Source: Aequorivita soesokkakensis (GTDB lineage Bacteria; Bacteroidota; Bacteroidia; Flavobacteriales; Flavobacteriaceae). Taken from it: a stretch of DNA of 64,000 nt. Shown one piece after another: positions 17,101 to 24,942 of this stretch. The notes under the pieces are model-generated. The model was given only the letters and a program-made list of their open reading frames with translations. It was not told the origin of the DNA and did no database searches. Both the position numbers and the translations under genes were made by a program. Position 1 is the stretch's first letter; the number at the start of each line of letters is the position of its first letter. The DNA lies in NCBI RefSeq assembly GCF_001641085.1, contig NZ_LXIE01000010.1:62001-126000 (forward strand), in the 5' to 3' direction.

Positions 17101-17511
17101 ACTATCCGTAAACGCAAAAGCTAGCGAACCCACAGCGGCACTGCCGATAATGGCCATAGCGCTTGTTTTTTCAATTTCTTGATGTTTGGAAACCACATTG
17201 GTAAGCAAAATGGTGAGCGACCAAAACATAAACAGAATGGTAAACGCACTGGCAAAAACCGACATGAGGTTAATGGTAAGAGCAATGTATGAGGCATCTG
17301 GTGCAAAAATGGAGAAAAATGCTCCCAAAAGCTGGAATAGTGGCGCTCCCGGTGGGTGACCAACTTCAAGGTTGCTAGCGGTGGTAATATACTCTCCACA
17401 ATCCCAAAAACTGGCAGTAGGTTCTACTGTGAGCCAATATGTGGTAAGGGCAATTGCAAAAACAAGCCAGCCGATGATTTTGTTCCATTTTGTAAAGTTG
17501 AAAGAACCCAT
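14188..17511 (-). CDS. DUF2723 multispanning membrane protein, GT-C glycosyltransferase-like
   Basis: A protein of 1107 residues. The N-terminal part has about ten membrane segments and opens with the family signature SFWDCGEYITTASNLEVGHP, whose acidic residues resemble the catalytic loop of GT-C glycosyltransferases. More membrane segments occur at about 545-680. The remaining C-terminal part (about 690-1107) is soluble, ends in helical TPR-like segments and finishes with an acidic tail. The family is related to the eukaryotic TMEM260 O-mannosyltransferases, so lipid-linked sugar transfer to exported proteins is plausible; that is inference. It is followed at once by a NodB deacetylase, which may act on the same glycan. 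Length and start are normal for Bacteroidota. Confidence 0.88.
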   Translation of the reverse strand: MGSFNFTKWNKIIGWLVFAIALTTYWLTVEPTASFWDCGEYITTASNLEVGHPPGAPLFQLLGAFFSIFAPDASYIALTINLMSVFASAFTILFMFWSLTILLTNVVSKHQEIEKTSAMAIIGSAAVGSLAFAFTDSFWYNAVEAEVYASAAFLMAVLFYTALRWEREMLEPRGNRWVILIAFIIGLSFGIHFMALLTIPAIGFLYFFKHYKTITVKNFIIANIVTVAILLLIFKLLLPWTMKFFSASELFFVNSIGLPFNSGTIFAALLFIVLFVYGLRLTRKKGFVQLNTLLLCVLFIFIGFSSWLMLPIRANAGTVINENNPNNARELLAYYNREQYPETHLFYGPLFTESYVGLDEDNPYKDEKPKYEKDETTGKYIIVNNYKNAGQNTDDSQKAFMPRMWSTEHASNYMEFTGGLDFSVKSEYLSEPRLVEEVNKFKQADAQGLVDKDDYDKFLKNFGQYIDIQKPSFFQNMKFMFEFQFGYMYWRYFMWNFTGRQDDVQGQYTDLHGNWLSGIKFIDQLRLGNQNELSSDMADNKARNTYFFLPLLLGVIGLVFHFKNDQKSFWVLLVLFLFTGLALKIYLNERPFEPRERDYALVGSFYIFAMWIGYGVYALFDLMKNYLKPKVALPVVLIISALAAPVLLATQNWDDHDRSNRYTAQSMGKMYLDSCDKNAILFTIGDNDTFALWYAQNIEGYRQDVRIVNTSLFQTDWYIDDMKKKAFTSDPIPSQLTHEKYRWGTRDFLIFQKTTQDTIDIKTWMNFVANDSPATQMELPSGQMVNTFPSKVIRVPVDKEAVLRSGIVDPKDADKIVPYIDINLKGDIIYKNRMMMLDIIANNNWERPIYFSGGSFGDDDYLWMKDYLQLDGVVYKLVPIKTPINKRSPFDMGRIDADKMYDIVMSWDWGNSGSPDIYHDTETRRNGITYRSNLARLAEALINNDENGKAEKVLDLAMEKMPVDYFEYYSLLEPYVIGYYELDKKEKARKVYEDVSKKYQEHLTYYNSLKFNKQRLIAEEIISDMERYRSLVQLVVMYDDEAYGRAEAVKFNDYLKLFRHFYSPDEAMDLDKDVQKDSTIEIPLDSNLLKKMEEEPTRNIDEEVPVN

Positions 17512-17654
17512 AAGTGCATAAAATTTTATGGGACGAATTTACTAATAATATGTATAGCCCCAAGTATCTAATTGAGGTAACGTGCAATATGCTATGATAT
17601 TTTTAACTATAAAAAGGTTTGCATGGTAGAATTATATTTTTTTGCAATAAAATG

Positions 17655-17685
17655 TTTGTACAAGCCAAAGTTTGTATTAAATTTG
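17655..17685 (+). promoter_or_regulatory. Consensus Bacteroidota promoter for tRNA-Gln
   Basis: TTTG at 17655-17658, a 19-base spacer and TAAATTTG at 17678-17685 match the consensus closely. Transcription would start about 17691-17693, some ten bases before the tRNA. This is the cleanest promoter in the window. Confidence 0.8.
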
Positions 17686-17701
17686 CGCCTCATTATGGAA
17701 T

Positions 17702-17774
17702 TGGCCCATGGTGTAACTGGCAACACGTCTGGTTTTGGTCCAGAAGAGTCTAGGTTCGAGCCCTAGTGGGCCAA
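17702..17774 (+). tRNA. trnQ: tRNA-Gln (anticodon TTG)
   Basis: A full cloverleaf can be drawn. The acceptor stem is TGGCCCA paired with TGGGCCA. The anticodon stem is TCTGG/CCAGA with loop TTTTGGT and anticodon TTG at 17735-17737. The T-arm contains GGTTCGAGCCC. The 3' CCA is not encoded. A consensus promoter lies just upstream and a strong terminator just downstream, so this is a single-tRNA transcription unit. Confidence 0.96.
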
Positions 17775-17783
17775 CAAAAATTG

Positions 17784-17818
17784 AATCCCAATCTTGAAAA
17801 AGGTTGGGATTTTTATTT
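17784..17818 (+). terminator. Intrinsic terminator after tRNA-Gln
   Basis: A 10-bp stem (AATCCCAATC with GGTTGGGATT, one G-U pair) is followed by a T-rich tract, TTTTTATTTT. It starts ten bases after the tRNA end. Confidence 0.88.
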
Positions 17819-17868
17819 TAAAATTATTTTTATATGTTTACGAAACGTAAAAACCTAAACCAAATTTC

Positions 17869-19314
17869 ATGAAAAAAAATATACTCCTTATTTATACTTT
17901 TCTTTTCGTATCACTCCTATGCTCACAAAACCAAGTTTTGGATTTGGGAGTAGATGGCAAGGATTTAACAGATATAAATTTTGAAGATTCTGTATTGGTC
18001 ATAAAGGCCAGTGAAGGTGGCGGCGCCTATTCGAAGGAAAAAAATGTTGAAATTAAATACATAAACCTCCCTGAACAGAAAATTTTATATTCTCTGGATT
18101 CAGAAAAAGATAAAAGAATAATATACTATAATCAAGATGGGAAGATTGTAATATCGGCTACTGATGGTTTTGTGGGTTACGGAAGTAACAAAGACGAAAT
18201 ATTTATTGATGGCGATGGAAGTGAAATTGGATCAGTAAAAGATTTTAACTATGATGATATTGAATGGCTCCCGGGCACTCGAAAGACTTTTTTTACTAAA
18301 AGTTACTTAATCAGCGTTGGACCAAAAAAGAAAGGATATAAAATTACACAAAAAAATAAAGGCGACGAACCTGCAGAATGGTTGCTCTATAAATTAAACA
18401 ATACCTCACTTCAAGAAACTACAATACCTATTGAGTTGCCTCCGGTTGTTGGCAAAGAGGATGAGATAGGTTATATGCTGATGGAAGTAACCGATACAGG
18501 ATTTTATGTACAATCAAAAACTTTTTCGCCAACCGATGCAAAAGATGACGCATATGATTCCCAAAATTTAATTGTTAAGGAGTATGATTTTGAAGGTAAA
18601 CTTATTGATGAAAAAAAGTTCACAATAACTATTGATAAAAATAAATATCGCTTTGCAAAAGCTGACTTACCGCAAGGAACGTATCAAAAGATGGGTAACA
18701 GAAGTATGGTAACCTTACCCACTTCTGCCGCAACGGGGGCTGTAAGTATAGATGCCGAAGGCAAAAATTATTATATACAATCGGTCTTATTCGGAAAAGA
18801 GGGTAATGAAGGTACTTTTCTTCACGTAGAAAAATATAGTTTTTCAGGTGAAAAGCAATGGGAACAAACCCATAAGTTTGTAGATAAGGTTGTAGGTATG
18901 TTCGCCCAAGAAACGCGAATACGTCCAATAATTACCAATGAAAAAATATATTTCTTTCCAAAGGATTATACCTTTAAAAGTTCAAAAAAAAATGAAGTAT
19001 TCTCAATGGACGTTGCAACTGGCGAAATAAAAGCAGAAAAAAAATATGAAGTTTTAAAAGGTACTTTAAAGAGAACAGAAACCTGGCATAAGTTTGCGTA
19101 TGGCTCAATTGTAGAGAATGAACTTTCTGACAATCTTCTTTTGGATACTGAAACCTTAATTGCTTTTAGGGTTAATGATAGCGTTAAAACCTATATAGAT
19201 AGCCTAAGCCCTGAAGATGAAACCTATTTAATATCACATATCGCTAGAGATGGAACGATATATATGATTCAGGCAGATTACAAATCAAAAAAATATAAGT
19301 TTATGTCCTTTTAA
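17869..19314 (+). CDS. Secreted protein of unknown function
   Basis: Not recognised. The 481 residues start with a signal peptide (MKKNILLIYTFLFVSLLCSQN). The mature part looks like a soluble, beta-rich protein, with recurring short strands ending in charged turns such as YYNQDGKIVIS, YDFEGKLIDEKKF and YSFSGEKQWEQ. These spaced segments suggest a beta-propeller-like fold, but no catalytic motif stands out. There is no lipobox, and no sorting domain at the C-terminus. It lies between the tRNA-Gln terminator and its own strong terminator, so it is probably transcribed alone. A second unknown secreted gene follows. Confidence 0.7.
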   Translation: MKKNILLIYTFLFVSLLCSQNQVLDLGVDGKDLTDINFEDSVLVIKASEGGGAYSKEKNVEIKYINLPEQKILYSLDSEKDKRIIYYNQDGKIVISATDGFVGYGSNKDEIFIDGDGSEIGSVKDFNYDDIEWLPGTRKTFFTKSYLISVGPKKKGYKITQKNKGDEPAEWLLYKLNNTSLQETTIPIELPPVVGKEDEIGYMLMEVTDTGFYVQSKTFSPTDAKDDAYDSQNLIVKEYDFEGKLIDEKKFTITIDKNKYRFAKADLPQGTYQKMGNRSMVTLPTSAATGAVSIDAEGKNYYIQSVLFGKEGNEGTFLHVEKYSFSGEKQWEQTHKFVDKVVGMFAQETRIRPIITNEKIYFFPKDYTFKSSKKNEVFSMDVATGEIKAEKKYEVLKGTLKRTETWHKFAYGSIVENELSDNLLLDTETLIAFRVNDSVKTYIDSLSPEDETYLISHIARDGTIYMIQADYKSKKYKFMSF

Positions 19315-19361
19315 ACTATTATAAATTTTTTAGGAACTACCACTTTATATCAAATTAACTT

Positions 19362-19395
19362 TGCAGCCACCTTTAATTGGTGGCTGCATCTTTTT
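19362..19395 (+). terminator. Strong intrinsic terminator
   Basis: A perfect 10-bp stem (TGCAGCCACC with GGTGGCTGCA) and a 7-base loop, followed by TCTTTTTC. It ends the unknown secreted gene at 17869-19314. Confidence 0.88.
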
Positions 19396-19423
19396 CGGAA
19401 ATATGAATATTATTAAATTTTAG

Positions 19424-19431
19424 TATGTTTG
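19424..19431 (+). promoter_or_regulatory. Candidate -7 element TATGTTTG
   Basis: This matches TAnnTTTG, 18 bases before the ATG of the next secreted gene and just after a terminator. No clear -33 box is seen, and the implied leader is very short. Confidence 0.45.
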
Positions 19432-19449
19432 CCACAAACCCTTTCTTGA

Positions 19450-20073
19450 ATGAAAACACTCACATTATTCTTTCTTCTTTTTGCTTCAACTTTTCATTCA
19501 CAGGAAATCACAATAGTTTCAGGAAATTATAAAAACCTGAAAACTATTTCTGAATACAATCTTGTTTTTGATTATTCAGATTTGACGGTAACGGATTTTG
19601 AGAGTGAAGAAGACTATCTTCAAAAAACAATGCTTGAAAAAGAGCAGGCAAAACCTGGAAACGCAAAGGTTTTTCGGGAAGAATGGTTTGCCGATAGAGC
19701 ATATAGATATGAGCCTAGATATATACAGGCTTTTAATGAATATTTTAAAAAAGGAGAAATAAAAGTAATTAAAGATCGGCCAGATTTACCTTATACCATT
19801 AAAGTTCACACTACGGAAATCTATCCGGGGTATAACAACGGTTTTACAAGAAAAAGCGGAAATCTGGAAGTTACAATTTCTGTTTTTAAAACCGAAAACG
19901 CTGAAAATATTTTATTTTCCACAAACATTACTGATGTAGAATGTAACTATGCCGGAGATAAAGCAACCTTGGAAGATTTTGATTTTCACCAAGGTGAACG
20001 AATAGCTTACGGCTATTGGAATCTCGCCAAATTTTTCGCAAAAAAATTAAGAAGAGGTATCAAGTATAACTAG
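19450..20073 (+). CDS. Small secreted protein of unknown function
   Basis: Not recognised. The 207 residues begin with a signal peptide (MKTLTLFFLLFASTFHSQE). The mature protein alternates beta-strand-like and charged segments. It contains PYTIKVHTTEIYPGYNNGF and a strand pattern (NLEVTISVFKTENAENILF) that resembles small Bacteroidota envelope proteins with a lipoprotein-like sandwich fold. No lipobox cysteine is present. It has a candidate promoter directly upstream. Its stop overlaps by four bases the stop of the convergent flavoprotein gene, so the two transcripts would overlap at their ends. No function is proposed. Confidence 0.75.
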   Translation: MKTLTLFFLLFASTFHSQEITIVSGNYKNLKTISEYNLVFDYSDLTVTDFESEEDYLQKTMLEKEQAKPGNAKVFREEWFADRAYRYEPRYIQAFNEYFKKGEIKVIKDRPDLPYTIKVHTTEIYPGYNNGFTRKSGNLEVTISVFKTENAENILFSTNITDVECNYAGDKATLEDFDFHQGERIAYGYWNLAKFFAKKLRRGIKYN

Positions 20074-21314
20074 TTAGCCCGTTCATTTTCCATATCAATA
20101 ACCTTCGCAACCGTCTTAACTAGGCGGTTGTGGTTTTTTACAAACGGATTGGTTTCATCCCAAACATAACCTGCAAGTACAGCGCAAATCTGTCCTTTGA
20201 TCACAGGATTTTCGGGGCGGTGAAAAAATATTTTCTGAAGATTGCCGGTGTACCATTCACTAACGTAAGTCCTAAAAACATCTACGCCTTTCATGATATA
20301 GCCCGTATAATCTTGTTCCCAATCCACTTTTTCGCCATTTAATTCTTTGGTTATTAGTTTGGCAGCTTTCACGCCCGATTCTGTTGCAAACGTAACGCCG
20401 GAGGAAAATACGGGATCCAAAAATTCAGCGCTATTCCCCGTAAGGGCATACCCTTTTCCGTAAAGTTGTTTTACGGCTTTTGAATAATTTTTGATAATAT
20501 GTGGCTCAAAAAGGAAGTCCAAATCTTTTAGCCTATCGTAATAATAGTCGGAGATTTTCAGCATTTCCTTAAGCTTTTCAGAATTTGTTCCTTTAAAAGA
20601 TTCAATAAACTCCGTTGGTCCAACAAAGCCAATACTTGTATTTCCGTTTGAAAAAGGTATCACCCAAAGCCAAACTTCATCTTTTACTACATCAAAAGTA
20701 ATAAGCGTTCCCTCAACACCTTCGGGGCGTTCGGTTTCTTTCACATGTGTGTAGATTGCGGAATTTGCTTCAAGCGAAGAAGGTTTGTCCAAATCCAATA
20801 ATCGTGGTAAAACCCTGCCATAACCACTGCTATCTATAATAAATTTTGCGCGAATTTTATACTCGTTTCCTTCTTCGGTTTTAACTGTTGTTGTGGAATG
20901 TCCATTTTCGTCAAACTCTACAGCCGTAACTTCGTGACCGAAGGAAACATCTACGCCTTTTTTAACTATTTCTTTGGCAAGAGTATGGTCAAAATCCGCC
21001 CGCGGAACCTGCCAAGTATAATCCCAACCCGGAGTGTGCTTTTTTGAAAAATCGAAATTACAAACAATATCATCTTTCAAAAATCGAGCTCCTGCCTTGA
21101 TTTCAAATTTCTGCTCCATCAAACAATCCAAAAGCCCTGTTTCCTCAAAATGGTCCATGCAGCGTGGCAATAAACTTTCGCCAATCACAAAGCGTGGAAA
21201 TTTACTTTTTTCAACCACTTTGGAGCTTATTCCGTTGTTTTTTAAATAGGAAGAAGCAACGCAGCCTGAAGGTCCTGCGCCAATAATTAACACATCAACA
21301 GCAATATCATTCAT
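20070..21314 (-). CDS. FAD-dependent halogenase/hydroxylase-like oxidoreductase
   Basis: A 414-residue flavoprotein with the FAD dinucleotide motif GAGPSG (residues 12-17), PRFVIGESLLP (40-50), and WLWVIP at 215-220. The last matches the WxWxIP signature of flavin-dependent halogenases. A later segment, DPVFSSGVTFA, fits the family's PxxSxG region. Related proteins include aryl hydroxylases and geranylgeranyl reductases, which share parts of these motifs, so chlorination is possible but not proved. It lies divergent to tyrosine ammonia-lyase at the edge of the pigment locus, so the aryl ring of the pigment is the likely substrate. Some flexirubins are chlorinated, and ring hydroxylation is also known. 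Confidence 0.82.
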   Translation of the reverse strand: MNDIAVDVLIIGAGPSGCVASSYLKNNGISSKVVEKSKFPRFVIGESLLPRCMDHFEETGLLDCLMEQKFEIKAGARFLKDDIVCNFDFSKKHTPGWDYTWQVPRADFDHTLAKEIVKKGVDVSFGHEVTAVEFDENGHSTTTVKTEEGNEYKIRAKFIIDSSGYGRVLPRLLDLDKPSSLEANSAIYTHVKETERPEGVEGTLITFDVVKDEVWLWVIPFSNGNTSIGFVGPTEFIESFKGTNSEKLKEMLKISDYYYDRLKDLDFLFEPHIIKNYSKAVKQLYGKGYALTGNSAEFLDPVFSSGVTFATESGVKAAKLITKELNGEKVDWEQDYTGYIMKGVDVFRTYVSEWYTGNLQKIFFHRPENPVIKGQICAVLAGYVWDETNPFVKNHNRLVKTVAKVIDMENERAN

Positions 21315-21344
21315 ATTATTAAGATATAGATTGTTAAAAAATTC

Positions 21345-21352
21345 TAAATTTG
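21345..21352 (+). promoter_or_regulatory. Candidate -7 element TAAATTTG for the ammonia-lyase gene
   Basis: A perfect TAnnTTTG match in the 87-base divergent gap, 49 bases before the ammonia-lyase ATG. The -33 region is weak. Confidence 0.5.
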
Positions 21353-21401
21353 CATTCTAAAGTTACCAAATTATTTAATAGAACATTTGATTCAACTATA
21401 A

Positions 21402-22928
21402 ATGCCAACATTACAAGGAAAACTGGAAACAGCCGATTTTGATAAAATAATCTTCAAAAACGATTCTGTCCAACTTCACAAAGATATAATAGAAAGAGTT
21501 CAAAATAGTTTCGATTTTCTGAAAGAATTTTCTGAAAATAAAATTATTTACGGTGTCAACACAGGTTTCGGCCCGATGGCACAGTATAAAATAAAGGATG
21601 ACGAACGCATCCAGTTGCAGTACAACCTTATTCGCAGCCATGCCTCGGGAACCGGAAACCCAATTACGGCACAATATGTTCGCGCGGCCATGCTTGCGCG
21701 AATGAACACGCTAAGCCTTGGAAACAGTGGGGTTCATCCTTCCGTCATTAAATTGATGGGCGAATTGCTCAACAAAAATATTATTCCACTTATATATGAG
21801 CACGGTGGTGTGGGCGCCAGCGGCGATTTGGTCCAGCTTGCCCATTTGGCGTTAGTGTTGATTGGTGAAGGCGAAGTTTTTTACAAAGGAGAACGCAGAA
21901 ATACGGAAGAAGTTTTCAAAATTGAAAACCTTCAACCCATAAAAGTGGAGCTGCGCGAAGGATTGGCTTTAATGAACGGAACGTCAGTAATGACGGGAAT
22001 TGGAGTTGTAAATGTGCTTTACACAAAACGAATTATGGATTGGATGATTAAAGCTTCCTCTGCCATAAATGAAATTGTAAAAGCTTACGACGATCATCTT
22101 TCCTTTGAATTGAACGAAACCAAAAAGCACAAAGGCCAACGTCAAATTGCCGAAATGATGCGCAGCCATTTAAAGGACAGCAATCTTACACGCAAGCGCG
22201 AACACCATTTGTACAACGGTTCAAAAAACGAAGAGGTGTTTGTTGAAAAAGTACAGGAATATTATTCTCTTCGCTGCGTACCACAAATTTTGGGTCCTGT
22301 TTTGGACACGCTCAATTCCGTTGAAAAAATATTGATTGAAGAAGTAAATTCAGCAAACGATAACCCGATCGTGGATGTTGAAAAACGAAATGTATATCAC
22401 GGCGGAAACTTCCACGGCGATTATGTTTCCCTCGAAATGGACAAGTTGAAAATTGTAGTTGCAAAAATGACGATGCTCGCCGAGCGCCAATTGAACTATT
22501 TATTGAATTCAAAATTGAACGATATACTTCCACCATTCGTGAATTTGGGAAAACTTGGGCTAAATTTTGGAATGCAGGGTGTTCAATTTACCGCCACCTC
22601 CACAACCGCTGAAAGCCAAATGCTCAGCAACCCCATGTACGTGCACAGCATCCCGAACAACAATGACAATCAAGACATTGTAAGTATGGGAACGAACGCC
22701 GCACTTATTACCAAAAAAGTAATCGAAAATGCTTTTGAGGTGGTTGCAATAGAGCTAATAACCATCGTCCAAGCCATTGAATATTTGAAGGTTCAGGATA
22801 GCGTTTCTTCTGAGACCAAAAAAATGTACGATGAAATTCGTGCCATCGTCCCAGTTTTTAAGGAAGATGTTGCAATGTATCCGTATGTCAATAAAGTAAA
22901 AGAATTTTTGATGGATTCTTCAAAATAG
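21402..22928 (+). CDS. Tyrosine ammonia-lyase (aromatic amino acid lyase, MIO family)
   Basis: A 508-residue lyase that removes ammonia from tyrosine to give 4-coumarate, the aryl starter of flexirubins. The MIO cofactor triad ASG is at residues 139-141 in GGVGASGDLVQLAHLAL. The inner loop reads RSHASGTG with His80 at the position associated with tyrosine rather than phenylalanine preference. The region MQGVQFTATSTTAESQML is nearly the same as in the characterised Flavobacterium johnsoniae tyrosine lyase as I remember it. Histidine ammonia-lyase is the main alternative, but the pigment neighbourhood and the selectivity His argue against it. It has a candidate promoter at 21345. Confidence 0.92.
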   Translation: MPTLQGKLETADFDKIIFKNDSVQLHKDIIERVQNSFDFLKEFSENKIIYGVNTGFGPMAQYKIKDDERIQLQYNLIRSHASGTGNPITAQYVRAAMLARMNTLSLGNSGVHPSVIKLMGELLNKNIIPLIYEHGGVGASGDLVQLAHLALVLIGEGEVFYKGERRNTEEVFKIENLQPIKVELREGLALMNGTSVMTGIGVVNVLYTKRIMDWMIKASSAINEIVKAYDDHLSFELNETKKHKGQRQIAEMMRSHLKDSNLTRKREHHLYNGSKNEEVFVEKVQEYYSLRCVPQILGPVLDTLNSVEKILIEEVNSANDNPIVDVEKRNVYHGGNFHGDYVSLEMDKLKIVVAKMTMLAERQLNYLLNSKLNDILPPFVNLGKLGLNFGMQGVQFTATSTTAESQMLSNPMYVHSIPNNNDNQDIVSMGTNAALITKKVIENAFEVVAIELITIVQAIEYLKVQDSVSSETKKMYDEIRAIVPVFKEDVAMYPYVNKVKEFLMDSSK

Positions 22929-22936
22929 GAATGGAA

Positions 22937-22944
22937 TAATTTTG
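22937..22944 (+). promoter_or_regulatory. Candidate -7 element TAATTTTG
   Basis: This matches TAnnTTTG, 43 bases before the WG-repeat gene. There is no good -33 box, so transcription from the ammonia-lyase promoter is an alternative. Confidence 0.4.
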
Positions 22945-22987
22945 TAAATTGTTCGTCTCTCCTCAACTAACTTAAATTGATGCTATT

Positions 22988-24112
22988 ATGAAAACGATTT
23001 TTTCCTACGCACTTATTTTTTTATTTGGAACTACCGCAGTTTTTGCACAGGAACTGGCTTTGGTCCGCGACAATGATTTATTTGGTTATATCAACAAAAC
23101 CGGTGAGTATGCCATTCAACCACAATTTGAAAAAGCAGATAGCTTTTCGGGCAAGATGGCAGCAGCTATGAAAGACAAAAAATGGGGTTTTATCAATACC
23201 TCCGGCGAATGGGTAATTCAACCAGAGTATGATCGTGTAAAAGAATTCAATTCCGGGTATGTATTGGTAATGCAGAACGACCAATGGAAATACATAAACT
23301 CGAAAGGGGAAACTTTAGATACTCCTGCAAGAGAAAAATATTACGATTTTGACAATGGAGTAGCCATTATTCGCGAGGGTGAAAAAATTGGTTTGATGGA
23401 TACCAGCGGAAAAGCAATCTTGGAGCCAAAATATGATGAAATCAAAGGTTTTAACAACGGACATGCAAAATTTAAAAATGGAGAAACATGGGGGTTGTTG
23501 AATACGAAAGGTGAAGTTGTTGTGCCAGCAGATTATAACGAGATTGGCGATTTCAGCAAAAATGGAATTTGGGCACGAAAAGGTGAAAGCTTTGGAGTTT
23601 TGATTAATGGTACATTCACCCCAATTAACGGTGTGGACAAAATTTGGGATTTCACAAACGACTCACCATTGACCTATGCCGAAAGCAATAAAAAAATAGG
23701 TTTCATCAACGGAAAAGGAGAGTGGGTCATTCAACCAGCTTATGATAAAGCCCGTGCGTTTAATGCAGGGCTTGCACCTGTAAACGAAAACAAAAAATGG
23801 GGGTATATCAATGAGAAGGGCGAAAAAGTTGTGAATCCGATGTATGCCGATGCAGAAATATTTTCTGAAAATGGATTAGCTCCCGTGAAAGAAAAAAAAT
23901 TATGGGGTTTTGTTGATAAAACTGGAAAATTGGTAATTCCAATGGAATATGATATTTCATCAGGCTTATTTCAAAGTGGAACTAAAAAAGGATTTCAAGA
24001 CGGCCTTGCTCGTGTAAAAAAGGACAAACAGTGGGGCTTTATTGATAATACTGGAAAAGTTTTAGGCAAATGGCATCAAAACGCTGAAGTTTTTGTGGAT
24101 ACTTCAAAGTAG
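22988..24112 (+). CDS. Secreted WG-repeat protein
   Basis: A 374-residue protein with signal peptide MKTIFSYALIFLFGTTAVFAQ and about ten WG-type repeats through its whole mature length. The clearest units are KKWGFINTSGEWVIQPEYD, KIGFINGKGEWVIQPAYD, KKWGYINEKGEKVVNPMY and KLWGFVDKTGKLVIPMEYD. Such repeats form beta-strand arrays thought to serve in binding; no enzymatic role is known to me. It sits between tyrosine ammonia-lyase and fabG, so it interrupts the pigment genes. It may be unrelated to the pigment, since WG-repeat genes are common and scattered in Bacteroidota. It probably faces the periplasm or cell surface. Confidence 0.85.
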   Translation: MKTIFSYALIFLFGTTAVFAQELALVRDNDLFGYINKTGEYAIQPQFEKADSFSGKMAAAMKDKKWGFINTSGEWVIQPEYDRVKEFNSGYVLVMQNDQWKYINSKGETLDTPAREKYYDFDNGVAIIREGEKIGLMDTSGKAILEPKYDEIKGFNNGHAKFKNGETWGLLNTKGEVVVPADYNEIGDFSKNGIWARKGESFGVLINGTFTPINGVDKIWDFTNDSPLTYAESNKKIGFINGKGEWVIQPAYDKARAFNAGLAPVNENKKWGYINEKGEKVVNPMYADAEIFSENGLAPVKEKKLWGFVDKTGKLVIPMEYDISSGLFQSGTKKGFQDGLARVKKDKQWGFIDNTGKVLGKWHQNAEVFVDTSK

Positions 24113-24136
24113 ATAAAAGAATAAAGAAAATAGAAA

Positions 24137-24155
24137 AAAGACGACTTTCGTCTTT
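24137..24155 (+). other. Leader hairpin upstream of fabG
   Basis: AAAGACGA and TCGTCTTT form a perfect 8-bp stem with a 3-base loop, 22 bases before the fabG ATG. The following GTGACTTTGC resembles the CTCTGCG/CTTTGCG words of the dispersed palindromes at 3775 and 42495. It may be a weak terminator for the WG-repeat gene or a remnant repeat. Confidence 0.45.
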
Positions 24156-24177
24156 GTGACTTTGCAAGAAAAATTAA

Positions 24178-24930
24178 ATGGAACAAAACAAAACAAAACA
24201 AAAATACGCATTAGTAACAGGAGGTTCACGCGGTATTGGCCGTGCAGTTTGTATTCAACTTGCAAAAGATTTGGAATACAGCCTTCTTATAAATTATAAC
24301 GGCAACAAAGAAGCTGCCCAACAAACTTTAATGGAAGTTGAGGCACTCGGCGGCAAAGGAGAAATTATTCAATTTGACGTTACCAATACCGAAGCTGTTA
24401 ATAAGGCATTTGACGTATGGCACGAAAACAATAAAGACGCTATTATTGAAGTCATAATTAACAATGCAGGAATTACCAAAGACGGAATGTTTATGTGGAT
24501 GAAACCCGAAGATTGGCACAGCGTAATCAACACCAGTTTGAACGGTTTTTACAATGTTACCAATGCGTTAATCCAAAAATTATTGGTCAATAAATATGGA
24601 AGAGTTATAAATATGGTTTCGGTTTCAGGATTAAAAGGAACGCCTGGCCAGGTAAACTATTCCGCAGCAAAGGGAGCGGTTATTGGTGCTACAAAAGCAT
24701 TGGCGCAAGAAGTTGCTAAAAGAAACATTACGGTAAACGCAGTTGCACCTGGATTTATTAAAAGTGATATGACCGCTGAACTTGACGAAAAAGAACTTAA
24801 GAAAATGATACCAGCCAACCGTTTTGGAGAGGCAGAAGAAGTGGCGCATATTGTTAGCTTTTTAGCGTCTTCAAAGGCATCGTATATTACTGGGGAAGTG
24901 ATTAATATTAATGGAGGAATTTATTCCTAA
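24178..24930 (+). CDS. fabG: 3-oxoacyl-ACP reductase, FabG type
   Basis: A 250-residue short-chain dehydrogenase that reduces the beta-keto group of the growing acyl-ACP with NADPH. Visible motifs are the cofactor site TGGSRGIGRAV, the NNAG tetrapeptide, catalytic Ser in NMVSVSG, and the YSAAK pair (Tyr and Lys). The C-terminal region ends with the usual ITGEVININGG. It corresponds to the ketoreductase (ApeQ role) of aryl-polyene systems. It opens the long run of about thirty plus-strand pigment genes, 12 bases before the first ketosynthase. The symbol marks the family; a separate housekeeping fabG is expected elsewhere in the genome. Confidence 0.93.
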   Translation: MEQNKTKQKYALVTGGSRGIGRAVCIQLAKDLEYSLLINYNGNKEAAQQTLMEVEALGGKGEIIQFDVTNTEAVNKAFDVWHENNKDAIIEVIINNAGITKDGMFMWMKPEDWHSVINTSLNGFYNVTNALIQKLLVNKYGRVINMVSVSGLKGTPGQVNYSAAKGAVIGATKALAQEVAKRNITVNAVAPGFIKSDMTAELDEKELKKMIPANRFGEAEEVAHIVSFLASSKASYITGEVININGGIYS

Positions 24931-24942
24931 AATGAAGGAGAA

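Noticed and set aside
21402-22928. Histidine ammonia-lyase of a histidine degradation operon
   Set aside because: No hutU, hutI or hutG nearby. The His80 selectivity residue and the pigment locus favour tyrosine as substrate.
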